Shown: one piece after another, positions 26,501 to 41,500 of the stretch
Layout: each line of letters opens with the position of its first letter
Position numbering within the stretch: the stretch's first letter is position 1
Assembly: GCA_036768485.1 (NCBI GenBank)
Contig: JAVLUZ010000419.1
Span: forward strand, 57,296-121,295
Length of the DNA: 64,000 nt
Direction of reading: 5' to 3'
Origin: Mermis nigrescens
Taxonomy: Eukaryota; Nematoda; Enoplea; Mermithida; Mermithidae
Program-made: the position numbers and the translations under genes
The notes under the pieces: model-generated
Seen by the model: only the letters and a program-made list of their open reading frames with translations
Told to the model about the DNA's origin: nothing
Databases searched by the model: none

Positions 26501-29500
26501 CGCAGTCTGCTCCCGGGAAAGTTTTCACGGCCAAAATTGAGCTTTTCCAACGTCGTAGGCATAGGGAGTAGTCGATTTGATTGTGGTGCACACTGTTGGA
26601 GCCATCCATGTGTACAAATAGCGTTTTCATTGTTGAAACCACGTTTTCATTATCCATAGTTGATTTTCTGCACAGCATTGGATCAGACAGTCACCTGCAT
26701 TGTTACGCTTGCCCAAGGCAAAGTTGCCGATCACTGGTAGTTCTTCTCCAGAGCCGACTTTTGCATTGAAATCTCCTGTTATGAAGATGATATCCTTTAC
26801 GGGGCTTGGTCGATTGCTTGTTGGAGATTGGTGCAGAATTTATTTGATGTCTTCCTCAGTTTCATTGGTTGTGGGCGCATAAGCTTTTAGAACTCTGACC
26901 GAGCAAGGTTTCCTATTGATGTGTATGGATATGATCCTGTCGTTGATGGCATTGAAACTGTGGACCGCTTTGGCAAGTGCCTTTGTTGTGATGAAGGCCA
27001 CTCCATTTCTTCTGATGGGGTTTTTACCAGAGTAGAAGATTGTATAATCATTGCTGCTGAAATATCCATTGTTTGTCCAGTGAAGTTCACTGATGCCCAA
27101 CCGGTCGATGTTGAGCCGTTTCATTTCATATTTTACAATATCCAATTTGCCCATGTACAGGCCTCGGACGTTCCAAGTGCTGATGTTGTGAGTTGTGGAG
27201 GAACGTAGACTGGTTCTTTCACTTGGGACTCCATCAGCAGACTGGCGTCCAGACGCAATCGTCCTGTCCGCGTCACTTATGTCCGAATTACTCGAATTTT
27301 GTCCTTGTTCTTCCCTGTAGCTTGATTGATGTCTTCCTGCCCATGGAGCCCACCTCTGACACCATATTAGAAAGCGTTCGGTTTTGATCCATAAGTATTT
27401 TGACAGGGATAGAGGGGTAGTTTGCCATTGCTTTCCCGACCCCTCCCCATTTATCCGGGCTTGGGACGGGCGTGTGACTGTTGCCTGTTACAGGGCTGGC
27501 TTGGTACTAATGATGTCCTCGGCCCCGGTCGGGCCGGGCAAGACTTTCCCCTGGCCGGGGCTGAAACATTTATACTTATTTGTAAAACTCTAGGATTCTC
27601 TTTTAAAATCGATCTAGGAAATTGTGAGGAAGCATGCAAATTGACGATTTAAGAATACTGACGAATTCATATAGCAAAGTTTGATAATTAGACTGTTTCA
27701 ATAGCCAAAAATATACACTTGGATCGAAGATAAGCGATTTGGATTCAGCATATTCGCCCTACTTTTAGAGGAGCAAGAGAGAATTAAAATATAACTTTTT
27801 CTTATTTATATTGTTTATATTATATTAACTAAATTCAATAGAGGATTCTCGGAAAATTGTAAATCCTTTGGAGGGTTGGCGTACAATAGACGCGATAGTA
27901 CGGCTGATTTTTGGAGGTCATTCAGTCTAGGGGGTCAAATATTGAACTTTTTTGGGCAAAAAAGACTATATAGCTAGTTTTCTTAACCCAAAAAGGCTGT
28001 ATAGCTGATTTTCTGAGCATAAAAACGGCAGAACATCAATGGTTTTTCGGCCAAAACCACTGTATAGCTATCAGTCTTTCAAAGCTCAGTGGAGTAATAC
28101 CCCCATCACCCCTTCCGCATGTTATTGTATGCAGTGATCGACTGGGTACCCGGCCCGGACCGGGCCCGGCCGGTCATAGCAGGCCCGGGCCCGGCTGAAA
28201 ACCGCCGGGCCTCAACTGGGCCTCAAATAATTATCGTTAATATTTTAGACGTTTACTATTTCAGCTGTTGTCCGTATTTCTTATGAATTAGCTAGCCTGT
28301 GATTCTATTTAAATCCATTTGCCTTACTTCTGCCCACCTGCTCATTATCATATACTTGTCAACTTCATATATGATTCATCTTCTATACAACGCTTCAATC
28401 AGAGGCGTAGCCAGGATTTTGGTTCGGAGGTAGTGCATATACAAAAAATTTTCTTAAGACTAATTTTGCATTGAGTGTTAGTAACGTTATGTACCTATAA
28501 TAAAACTGAGTTTTTCGACCTTTAGTAGTGTAGCCTAGCTAATTTATGGGTTTCTGACAATCAGAAATACAAAAATGTTAATCAGCGCGAAACGCCGGAA
28601 ATGTTTGAAATTTTTACCGTTTTCATGTAGAATTTACAGTCTTTTAATTGACAAACAGTTCGGAAATCATACGAGGCGCAAAGCACCAAGGAATTTAGTA
28701 ATCTTTTACTGTCCTTAACATTTTGTAGCCTGTGAATACTAATATTCTGTGATATTTTGCCTGATTTAGGCTATTAAACGCAATGCTGAAGCTTTACAAA
28801 AAGAAAGAACAATAACCAGCAGCGCCATGCGCCGGAAAATTTTGACGTTTCAGCTCTTTAAACACAATTTATGCCGCTTGAATCATACAGAAGAGACTAA
28901 TTAATTTCGGCGAACCCTTTTTCCTTTTCGTCCTCCTAAAAATCTCGCTGCACATGTACAATGAGATTTTACGGTGGGGGGCTGCGGTGGCGCGCTCAAT
29001 CGCCCTCTAGAAAATTTTGTAAAAAAACACTTTAATCTTAAATACTATCGCTAAAATTTTTGCGAAATCGGCCAAATCTCGGTTCTAAATTAAGCCCAAA
29101 ACACTTAAAATTGATAAAGTCCCACATTGTACAAGATTTCTGAGCTGAAATGCGCTTTTCGACCTCTGCTAAGTATAAAGCGCAGCAAAGGGTGCTGTTA
29201 ATAAGATATAAAAAAGATGTATCAATGACAATTTTGTTCTTATCGTTTTCAGGCCCATTTATTGCCTTCTTATTAACAAGATGCATTTCAGAAAACAGGA
29301 AATGCGCAAAAACATAAGAAAATTTGGCCATTCCTTCCATTTAAAATAGGATTATGTGTCCTGCCCTTGTAAAGAAAGACAAACAAAGCAAAGATAGACA
29401 AACTGGTACACAATCATTTTTGCACATTTACTGTTATGCTCAACAAGCATGCACAGTTTCATTCAACGAATTAATAGAGCACTAAATCACTGAAGTGATG

Positions 29501-32500
29501 TGAATTGATCGATTATTTTAGCTAATTTAAGCTTTTGAAGTCATTGGATCTATATAACAATAAATATAATAAAGACTCGGCGCGAAGCACCGGAAAATTT
29601 TTGACGTTTTTGCCTTTTTGAACTCAATTTTCTGGACACAATTATTACACTCGAAAAATCAACAAAATTTCTGAAAAATTTCGAAGGGGGATGTGCCCCC
29701 AATGCCCCCTGGCTACGCCTATGGCTTCAATATGTGTCCTATCCTATACACTACACAATTTCAGTTGACGTCAACGTACGCTATAGTCTGAGTTCTAAAA
29801 TCCAAAGAGCTTATCTTTTATCCGACCATATCATAGTCGCTCTTATGTCTGAATGCATAAATTTAATGCTCAATTTCCTTTGAATAACTAAATGAAACCT
29901 TGTGCTTTTTCAAACCGTGTTTAGTTGCACATGCATTTTAATAATGGAATTGCGCGCTATTGTATTAAAAACTTTTTTCTTGCTTGAATAATGCTACCAA
30001 AATCCTTGCTAACTACTTAATTTATTTTTAGAAAGATTGAATAATTAATAGAGCTTAGAATTCAAAAATCTTCTTGATACAGCAGTAAGCTTTGCGTTTG
30101 ACAAATAACAAATGTAAAATCGGTCTAAATATGTATCTTATGCATAACATTATATTGAAAGCAAGGCATGTTGTTAGTATATAAGCCCGGGCCCGGTACC
30201 AAGCCCGGCAGCAAAGCCCGGGCCCGGTATTTTTTGAGCCCGGTCGATCACTGATTGTATGCCCTGGATGCAATTCAGATTATGTCTGCATAGGTCCTTT
30301 TCTAATCATTTTTCCATAAATGTAATCACTAGTATTTACATGCATTAAAAGTCACATTTGGATTGTAGATCCTTGTCATATGTTAGAACATTGCCTTTCT
30401 GACTCTGCTCATTGAGGCTTATCCTCAGTAGGTACGACCCATACTAATAATCCTCGTTGATTTACTATTTGTACTGCTTTCTGTTATATTTGTATACGCG
30501 ATTTGTGTATGAGTGATTTCTTCAACCCCTTATAGTATCCAGAAATGACTTGTTTTGAGCGTTTTTAGCATTCTTATTCTGGCCATATTTTAATTAATTT
30601 TGTTGACTTTTTTCAGTTTTGTATATTTTTGTCCCCCGGAAAGAAATAGCATCGTTAAAAACGTCAAAATATGGTGTTTCGGACCGATATCCATCAGACA
30701 TGAACCACAAATGCACATAGGGGTGGAGGTAGTATTACCCCCGCTGAGGGGCCAGCCAGGCAGGTACTGCTCGGTGATCTAGATCTGATTATCATTTTTG
30801 AGGTCAAGAGCAGTAAAAATATTTAAAAAATTTCCGGCGCTTACTACTTTTACGTACTTTCAACTCAAAAGGCGTTCAAAATTGATCAATTTATGTATAG
30901 TTCAGTGTTAAAAGTGATATAATGCAGTCAAAATGGACTAAAAATGCAATATTACCACGAAAAAACCTTCAATTGGCTATTCTGACCATTTTGATCGTTT
31001 AACAGATAAAAAATCGTGAACGTTAAACTTAATGTATTGAGTTTCTGGGATTTCGCCCCCTCCCCTTCCCTTGCCGACCCTGACTTTGTGCGCCTATGAC
31101 ATGAACAGAATGAAATGGGAATTCTGGGAGGGGTGGGTTTAAACCGAAAACATATTTTTAAATGCTGTTTCTGACTTAGAAAACTCTGGGCAGGTGGAAA
31201 CATTTTGGATTAGAGTGAAACCTCTCTGAAAAAATGAAACCTCCTCTGGAGATCGTATAGTATCTATCCATAGTTGTTCGATTTTACCCCCTTTCCCTCC
31301 AGAATTTCCATGCTGCGCATGAACGTTGAGGGTGACTACTTTGCACCGTGTCCTCTGTGGATATATTTTTTACGATCAGTCAAGCTTTTTCTACAATGTG
31401 TGCTGGTCCCATTAAACGTACTTTTGCTAATACTAGCTATCGGTACCGTAGTAAAAAGCTTCTCATATCCAGCGCATCTTAATTATCATACGCAGGCAAA
31501 GGAGCACTTGTCTGAGGGGTATTTAAGGACCGGTCGAGTCACACTACCTCTTCCAAATTAAGACGACCAAAGCAGACTTATAGCTTTTGAGCTGATATAC
31601 ACAAAACTTATCTGTTACTTCGCACCGTATTCACTGCTTTCGTAGGTACATTGAATGGCTCAAATATGAGTAAGGCGTGATAAGTAAATTGTCGAGATTT
31701 TCTCGTTGATTTATGAGTTAGAGGGGAATGAATTCCGTTGTCATTTTTGTGCGGCTCTTTGCTTTTTCTGTTAGATTCTTTGCTCTGCATCACAGGATGA
31801 TCTTTTCGAGAAGTTGTCTGTGCAACAGTGTGTCAAATTATCCGAGTCTCTCGAGCGATTCATTGATCATTCATCTAGTACCCTCAACATCGAATCCGGC
31901 AGCTGCAACTCCGCAGCTTATACTTTGCCTCTGAGGCCATTCATGCAGCATTTGATGTTCAAATTTCTGAGCAGATTTCACGAAGATAACAAGACGAAAC
32001 TAAGGTACAGTGTAGTATTCTAAATAGAAAAGGTAAAATTAAGTTACATTGTCGTAAATTGTTTTAAAAGTCTGCGATTCACGCAAAATGCCATTGTAAA
32101 CGATTTAAAGAAGTTTCTTTATAAAAGTAGATAAACTGCTTATTCATTCCAAACGTACACAGTTCCGTCTAACGTGCGCACTTTATCAGATGCCTAATCG
32201 GGGAGGGGCAGCTGGAGATAACAAAAATCACCTCAAAAATAGTATAGATGCTAAAACACCCCGAAAACTATGTTAATCAACAGTTTTTGTTCAATTTCAA
32301 GCACTTTTGCAAGAATTTTTTATTTTAATTTACATTTGGCTTCAATTTAGCACTTTTTTTAATATATTCCATTTTTTATTCTGGGGTCCAAATTCTCAAG
32401 CACGTCACGAGTATCATGTATGATTTTGAAAACTTAGTATAAGGAATATAAAAGGAACATCAAAAAACGAAAGTTTTTTTCACTCAAGGTTGCCAGCTCG

Positions 32501-35500
32501 TCTGAGAGTCGGGGTCGGCTAGAGATAAGATACAGTTTCTGATTATTTTAGGCGCTTTTACAAAATAAGTATGATTTTTGTCAATTTTTAATCTTTATTT
32601 TACCTTAATTTTCTGAAGGAGTTCCCTGTTTTTTATTCTATGGTCTAGACCAGACACGGGGTGAAATTTGAAATTTTAAAGTGCCTTTTTTTGGACCAAA
32701 AATGATTGTTGCGCGTCAAAAACATCGTTTTTCGGCGTTTCTAACGATGCTCTATCTTTCTAGATCATGAAAACATAAAAAAGATCGGAAAAATTCTAAG
32801 GAAGATATGCTTATTTATCTTTTAATAGTTTTTCAATGCTATATAGTTCTCGCTTCATTTCTCCGATAAAACGTGCGTCATTCCAATGAATTCTTATCTA
32901 GTGTATCGTTCAACTAAACCAATTAGGTCTACGATATTAAATTATAAGATATAAATTCATCAACCGGTGTCATTCCGCCTTCTCACTGTCACTTATCCTC
33001 ATTAGTATATCAGCGATGTGGTCATGTCTTTACCGGCGATTTAATCTCCATTGGGATCGTGACTTAATTTCTCTTTTCTCTCGATAATTTTGTTACAAAT
33101 CGGGCCAAACGAGGAAAAGCTCGTCTCTCTTCCCTGTTGGTTTGGAAAAATCGAATGAAACAAATTGTTTCACGAAAAAAATATTGTTACTTTAAAAGGA
33201 ACGAATAATGTTATACAACTAGCCCAGTGAAGCTCAGTTGGTAAAACCGCAGACTTTAGAAATAAATGATACTTAGCTGCTAAAGGTTCAATTCCTGGTG
33301 CCCACAACTTCTTATATTCTGTAAGAGCCCGACGACGACGGTAGGTATAACTGACGAAACGTTGTGTATTATTCTTAACATTGTATTGTACCTACGGGTT
33401 TGAATAAAGCATTATTATTATTTTATATGACTGCCAATAGGCCAAAAATACACTTTCTTTAGACAAAGAATTCATAGGCTCAAAAGATCAAATTTTCTTT
33501 CCTTTTTTTCAATTCCTCCTTGGTAAAGCTATCGTTAAAGTGAGACTCGAGATATCATTTTCGTTACAAGCGATCATGATCATTTTGTCGTTACCGTCGC
33601 AGATATGGCTAGCAATAACTTAGTCACCATATGTAAGCATCAATATTTGTCCATTCATTGCGAGAGTTGAGCTATTTTTAATCTCCAATCGTACCCTCCG
33701 GTAATATACCTACGTTTTGTCTAACTTTACGTGAAAAAACGTCTGGCCATATTCTATTTCAGAAAAACATTTTTTCCTGTTTTTTCTGGCGCTATCGGTG
33801 AAGACTGTTCCAACAAAAAAACTACCTTTCGCGTATTTTATTGTAGAACTACATAAAATTCCATATAAATCTAGTTTTATTAGGTACTTCAGGTAAAAAT
33901 CGCTGCGCTACCTTCATTTCATCCCTAGTTACTGAAGGTCTCAAGCTAGTTCGTCGTTTCTGGGGAACTACCGTAAGGCCATTTTTAGAAACACGATCAA
34001 ACACGCTCCGGTCTATCAATAATTCAATTTATTCAATTTCTCTCATTAAATAGCTAGATTTCTTTAAAAGCATTAAATCGCATAATAAATTCGATTTCTT
34101 GGCGCTTTACACATCTCTTCCTCGAAACGAACTTATTTCTAGCTCTTTTGATTTTTTGAAGAAGTATTTTTACAAAGAACAAGTTTTTGTGTACTAGCGG
34201 TTTCAAATCACACTGGAGTTCCTCACCTTCGGAGAAAAATCTCATTTCACATTTGACTTTGACACTCTTACAAATAGTCATGAATTTTAAATCCGCATTC
34301 ATTTCTTAACTTTGCAAATAAAAATTTTCATCAAAACTTGGCATCCCCATAGGCTCTAATTATGCTCCGCTTTTGGCTGATCTTTTCGTTTTCTACTGCG
34401 AATATCATTTTCTATCATCGCCTACCTGGAAATAAAGACCTTGCTTATCGTTTAATAACGTGACTCGTTACATTGATGACATAGCGCTTATGAATATTTC
34501 AAAGTTTCTTGATTACATCAAAGATATTTCCGTAAAATCCTTAAATGTCACGGAAACTCTTTCTAGTTCTAAAGTTAGTTATTCAGATTTTGAAGTTAAT
34601 CTTTCTAAACAGATTTCTTACAATTTTCGATGAAACAACAGTTTCGGTGTCCTATTGTGAACTTACCTTTTTCGGACTTACGTGTCTAAAAGTCTTATGC
34701 ATTTTTTCTAAGTCAGCATCATCGTTTTTCGCGTCTTTGCTCCAAATCGGAATTTTCCATTGCGCGAGTGAATCACCTGTCAGCTGAATTGCAAAAACAG
34801 GGCTATAATGTTAAAATTATGTGCCTGAAGTACTTTAAATTTTGCAACAGCGACCTTTGTTATTCTCCAGCGCAGTCATTTATTCAAAGTTGCATGAGAT
34901 CATTCTGATATTATTGCCTTTAGGCCTCGGCATTCTGCATATTACTATTGATGATATCGCATACGCATTGCTCTCTCTCCTCCCCCTCCTTCTTCCGCTC
35001 CCTACCCTCCCTTTCCCTCCCTCCCTCCGCCTTTTTTTGTCGATGTGAAGTCACGAAGTTTCAGTAAGGGCTTATTGATTGAGTTTTTTTCATAAATCTT
35101 TCTAATTCATTTATTAATCGCTTTTAGTAAAAATCTTTGAATATTTCATTATTTAATAATTTAATTCTTTATTATTAAAAAATTAATTAAATTTTTTCAT
35201 AATTTGCTGTTCTACACCTTATTAATTATTTTATAATTACTGCGCATTTCAATTTCTATCCAATTTTCTGTTTTTCAAGTATTTAGTTACCTTTTCTTGG
35301 CTTTCATATTATTTTTTATTTCACATAATTTTTTGTCCTTCTGACCGTCTAGATTAGTGCCGCTAGGTTGCAGCGACAGTAAGAGGATTAAAAGGCACAA
35401 AACTGCAGCAATATAGTTCCTCCCTGATGACCTCGGCTGTTTATATGATTTTTTCTTTTTGTTTTTTTGTGTATTTTTTCTGTATGTGATCCTGCCTACT

Positions 35501-38500
35501 TCTTCACGCCTTTTAGACTTTTGCGCCTCGTAAAACATGTAATCTCTTTTAATGTAGATTTTAAGTTATATTTTTTGCTATTTCTCGCGTCATTTTGCTT
35601 CTTTTATTTATTCACTTATTTTTTATTATTTTCGTTTATTTATTTTTTCTCTTTGTCGCTTTTTCTCATATTGATAACTTCCTATTATTATTTGCAAAAA
35701 AATGTTCTTAATGTTTGGCCGAAATTCCGAATACGTGGAATTCATTCACATCAATTAACCACGCTTTATTTCTATCACTCGAATTCGATCTTACCGAAAC
35801 GTTGCTCAAAGGTATGATCGAAGCATGAATGATCCCACGCTCTAACTTATCTCACATCACGATATGTAGAAGAATTATACCGGATTAAGCACATCCCTTC
35901 GGTTTAAAGATTAATATGAAATCGTATGTTGATCGCGTTTTGCTCATTACTCGTTGCCTATCCCTTTTGTGTGCTGCAACACGGGTGCCCGACCCCAAAC
36001 TCGTTGATAATAATTACCCGCTTTAGTATAGTAAACTAACCCCTGACCACTAATCATTACAAAATCAAAAAGTCAAACTAATTGAACAAATATTCAAAAC
36101 ATGATCGTGAAACACCGTAAATTTGACACCTTTGGGCAAATAGATAGCTGAAAACGCTTAAAAAGCAATTTCTCGACGAAATTCTTGGGAACTTTCGAAA
36201 AATCGCGGAATTCTGTGGGCGAGGGTGAAAATTTTTATGAGGGGGGTGAAAACTCCCTTCCCCCAAGATTATATACGTATGGTCTAACCAACTATTCAAC
36301 TGCCATGATTACCTTTAACGCTAAATAAGTACAAAATTTATACGAAACTGTGTTCTTAAGGAAGGAATACCGATAAACTGCGCTAGTTTCGCGTTTTTGC
36401 TTTAAAAGCATACATGATCTTGGGGGTTTGGGGGTTTCACCCACCGCAGAATCATTTTTCACCCCCCGCAAAAAATTTTTCACCCCCCCCCTCTCCCCCA
36501 GAATTGGCGATTTTTCAAAAGTTTCCTAAACTTACCTGAAAATTGGTAGAAAAAGTGTCTTTTTAAGGGTTTTTGGCTATCTATTTGCTCAAAATCGCTG
36601 AATTTTCGGCGCTTCGCGCCATATATTCATGTTTTAAGCGATATATTGGTCAATTTATTCGATTTTTTTCGAAATTTTTCTCATGATTTTATGCTCTAGA
36701 AGGATAGAGTATCGTCAGAAACGCCAAAAAACGATGTTTTTTTAACGCATACCTGCCATTTTTGGGCCCAAAAAAGGCTCTTTAGGTTTTCACCCCCCAG
36801 AATTCCCATGCTGTGCATGTATGTTTAAAAGCCGTTGCGTATCACAAATTCTGCCCCAAAAGTCATTTCTGTCTGACTTTAAACATATGACTCAGGCAGA
36901 ATACAAGAGCATGAGGTGAGGGCTTTACGCTAACGGAAAATTTTTGACATTAGTGCAATTGGTAAAGCTTTTTTGGATGAAAAGATACGATTTTGTAGCA
37001 TTTTCAATGTGTTATACGAGAAAGGTTACGGAAAATTCTTCAAACATGCATTCATGTTTGTTTGTTTTCCCATCTGGTCTTTTATTTCATCGTGAACGAA
37101 CTCTTCTTTATTCATAATAAATGTTTACTTTAGAATTTGGAATTATTATACAGCCTATCGGTCTTTCCCATAAGCTCTTCCAAGAACTTATCATCGATTT
37201 GCCTTTTTGTTTTTTCATTTAGCTCATAATTATTAATACCTGATTATGTTAGCTTGTAAACACGCACCTAAGACTTTTCGTGTTGCGCACACACTAATTA
37301 ATTATTGTTTACCAACAGTTTTAATCAAAACTAATGGCAGCCTGCAGCATCGATTTTTGGACCGGGTCGTTTAATGTTTATGGAAAGAATAGTTTCGAGT
37401 AAACGTTACCTGAAAGTAAATAATATTTCGATGTGCCTACAGGTAATCCTATGTTTGAGAACACCGGAATTAAAATTTTTCCATTTTTCACAGGGGTTTT
37501 CCAAAAGGATTTCTTTATGAGTTTTCGAAAAAGCAAATCTACATATTTTTGAAATTTCTTCACTATTGTACAGAGCTTGCTCTAAAACACCCAAAAATGT
37601 CATTAGCTTCCCCGCCTCCTCTTAATATTTATATATTTTTGAGTGCGCTAATGATAAGCGTCGTGCGCAACGACTCTTTGCTGGCCATTAGCGGCCGGAC
37701 AAACGGCGTAGAAAATTAAAAAGTTCCTAATGCACGTACAAGATTTCTAGAATGTGCAAAAACGTCCATGCTGTGAAACATTAATTTTATATTATTAATC
37801 TGGCACGAATCGCCGCTCAATCATAGAAAATAACTTGCGCGAAGCGCCGAAAATTTTTGGTTACTCGTAAAAAAATTTGCGCTTCTATTGTGAAATAATC
37901 TAATAATTCGCTTTGGCTCAAATTTTCAAAACTAGGAAATACAGCAAGAAGGATTGCGTTGGACGATCAGTTTTTCAGTGTGCTAAAAATGTATATTAAT
38001 CTTGTGGAACCGAAACAAGTTAATTCTTTTAAAACATCTCTTCAGAAACGGATTTTGTAGCTTATATCTCCAAAGTTCGTTGTAGGTATATGAGCTTAAG
38101 TCAAAAACATTCAACAAAAATTGAGTGATAGATGAATGCGAAAGCGTTGAAGAATACAGATTAACAAATGCGCCCAAAATGATACCGCCATTAACAGAAT
38201 GGGGCGTTTTGGCGCCTTATTTTTGTGATATTATTAATTATTTACATTTAATTTATTATCGAAATATAATACAGATTCTAAGAGCCCATTCAATTCTCTA
38301 TGTAATGGTATAAATTTATCTCAGAATATCTTTGAATTTAGTGAGATAATTAAATGCATCTAAAAATACACTGGATTTTCTATATTTTTTCAGTCGTACA
38401 CAAATGAATATTCATCGAATCGAAAAGAACAATATGCTATTGTATAGGTTGTAGATCCTTTCTGAATATATAATTCATTTTGAAATTGCTTCAAAATTGA

Positions 38501-41500
38501 TTTAATTAAAATAATTTATAAGTTGCTGGCGTCAAAACGTCGTAGACCCTGCCATTAAAGTGACATTTAGTCCACGACTCGAGCGAATAACTGTTTAGGC
38601 ACGTACCTAAGCTATACTCTGAACATTCCTGGAAGGTAACTGATTTATTCAAATTTGTAACTGTTGTCACGCCCGGTAGTGGTCAAATAATCGTAATACT
38701 ATAACATACTTTTTCATATTAGGTTACTACGCGTGTCCATTTGCACGTCTGTCGAGCCCTTTTGTATAGTCACCAGCTCGGACTGAGCTGTCTTATGCGA
38801 GCGAGCCTTGCAGCGAATATCTTAACGCGCATACACGCATATAAAACCGGTGCTATTGGGCGAACCCATAGCCTTTATCAGTGCTGACTCCTCCCTTAGC
38901 AGTTTTTACGTGCTGAGCTCGGACCGGTTCCCTTCAGTTGTTATTTCCATTCAATATATGCGTTGAATTCCTGTTGTTCTAACATGCGCATCACGTGTCA
39001 ATGGATTACTGTAGTAGCGTGTTGTGGTTCTACCTGACACCTCTCTCCTTAGCTTTGATCGTCATCGATCAATAATAGCCATTATTGACTCACACAAGAT
39101 ATGTGACTATCTCACCGCAGCCACCAAATATGTCTGCCCGGTAGTGGTCAATATATATAATCATCGTTTTTACCTGACACTGTCCAACGCGACGTTTCGT
39201 GCTGGAACATTTATTAATAACCTTATTTGCAGCAAAATTAGAAAAGTTTATAAAATCTATTGTTCTTTATCAGTTAGTTTTTTCAAGAAAAATGTACCGC
39301 GTTCAGATTGGGGTCCGAAAAAGAATGTATATCGGGCTCAGGTCCAAAAAAGCGGGTAATAACGGGTCCGGGTACCCTTTGCATCCCTAATTTATTTTAT
39401 TCTGTCCATAGCTTAGAAAATTTGACCGTCTTATTCCGACCGTTTAGTTTTTACGAATGATTTTTTATAATTATTTGCCCTTAATTCGAAATGCTCGCGG
39501 CATAACAGGATTATAAAACCTTATTATAGCTCAGTAAGCGATGAATTTAAAAAATTTTAAAGTCGCATTCGTAGTGTTAAGGGCGGAAACTTTTATTATT
39601 TTCTTTAATAAGTGCTTGCTTATTCCCTCCTCTAATCCAATCAATATAACCTCGTTCGTAGCTTTGTACGCTAGCCGCTCTCTGGTTGAAGTTGCCTGAA
39701 TTTCCTGTGTATTTGAAGCAGTATACTGGATTTGGAGCAATGGAGAAAGGCCGACGTACCGGTAATTTTCCAGCAAATGGTGGATGAGTTTGAACGTAGC
39801 GGCTATTTGCCAGATTTCTCGCAACAGGGTCCCAAGCCAAGAACTCGGATCTATTGCAGTCGTATCTCGTCGTGAGTGGCGAGCGATACACCGTTGCCGG
39901 GTAGGTACCTACGTGACTTAGCTACGGGACTCTATGATATAAATTGCGGTCTAATTTATGAATCGTAAAAATGGACGTTTTTTGAAAGCCCTTTGTCACT
40001 TTAATCATAATTAGTATCTTTATTTTTGTCAGGCTCCTGCTCAGGGGCAAGGGGCTCGGCTTCACCCACTCCCGAAGTGAAATCTTACCTGTTCTGACAA
40101 GGATCCCTTAAATGCTCGAAGTCAACTAAAAACACTGCTAAAGGAAGTTTTAGCATACTTTTGAGCTAAAAAAAGTATAAATTTTGCATCCGCGGATGTG
40201 CTATTTTTGTATACTGCTAGTCCTCTAAGAGGTTTCTCCACGCTGACTAAGTTTCCAGCCTTCCAACAGTGTAAACAATAACCGTAGTTTTTTTGTATTC
40301 GAAACAACAAATTTTGATTTTTTTTCATTTTTTCTTCACTACTGTATTAGATCCCTCCGATGAACGCTCAAAAATGCCTTAATTCTGCATAGCTCTAGCT
40401 CCTAGCGATTCTCACCTTGGGCGGATTTGAGGAGGACCAGGGAGCGGCCGTTCCCCATCTCCACCATTGGCTCTTAACGTATATTAGGCGAGACAAAGAG
40501 CGTGCCATGAATTTCGGAATAGTTTTCTGTCGTTTTTTACCACAAGTTCTCAAATATTTTCCGCGCTTCGTATCAAATACTTTAATGGTCTTCTATATGT
40601 TGCTCTAAGTGCCGAAATACGGGAAGTCCAGCGGTGATTTAGGACCGAAATGTACTTATTCCTGAAATTCGCTAATTTTACCGGATTTTTGCAAGCGTCG
40701 ACGTAGTTTAAGCTTCTTTTGCAAAAAATTATGGAAAATTTGGGAATTATGCCAGAATTTTCCCGCAACAAACGTGGCTTTGAATGAAAGTGGAAAATCT
40801 AAAATAGCGAAAAAATCTACGTTTTTTGCCAACGAATGGCGGATATTTGAAGATATTTATGACTGTTGCATTTTTAATTAATATCATTATAGTCTTACGG
40901 CATTTTTCACCCCACAAAAGTTGTTTCAATCTCCGCGACAAATTTTTTATCCCCAGTGGTGGATCTAGGATTTTTCTAAGGGGGGGCGGTACCCCTAAGG
41001 GGGCGGAACCCCGACTTGGGTGGAAAAATTAGCCGTTTTAACCCGAAAATCGCTAAAAATCGCTCAAAAATGCTCAATTTTGCGCACTATTGTGGGTCAA
41101 TGGGAGGCGGACGCCCTCCCCCTAAATCCGCCTCTGTTTATCCCCATCTTACTTTTGTCGAGTCTAATTGATCCGGATTTTTATTTTCGCCAGAGTCGGC
41201 CTTATCATGCTGCAGCTGATTTCTCCTTATTACTACCTTATCAATAATTTGCGCGACTATGCCGCTGAAGTGGTTGAGAGGCTGGTCGACTTGCTGAAAA
41301 CCTTCAACAGTCGAACTTGTCAGTTGGTGCTGGGTGCGGGCGCCCTGCAGTTGGTTGGTTTGAAGTCAATTGGAGTCAGGACATTGGGTAATGGGTATAT
41401 CATAATATTAATTTGTGCCACCCAGCCTTAGCAGTGGCGGATTTAGGAATTTTACATGGGGCGGCACACAAACCTTTCCTCAAACAGCCGAAAATAGGTC

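Larger units (their letters stand above)
24395..27390 (-). mobile_element. RTE/BovB-type non-LTR retrotransposon, dead
   Basis: On the minus strand it encodes an APE endonuclease, an RT domain and a C-terminal zone, and ends in a short (ATC)n tail (tgatgatgatgat at 24397 on +), as RTE elements do. Coding is broken into many frames. The RT catalytic box is altered (see separate entry). It lies in the 11.9-kb VPS54 intron, antisense to the gene. Confidence 0.85.

Noticed and set aside
33221..33310. A functional tRNA gene
   Set aside because: A and B boxes are present, but the arms do not pair well and a retroposon body and (att)n tail follow, so it is a SINE.
39577..39891. Minus-strand open frame of about 104 residues
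   Set aside because: It is the antisense of VPS54 exon h, which fits by homology, splice sites and phase.
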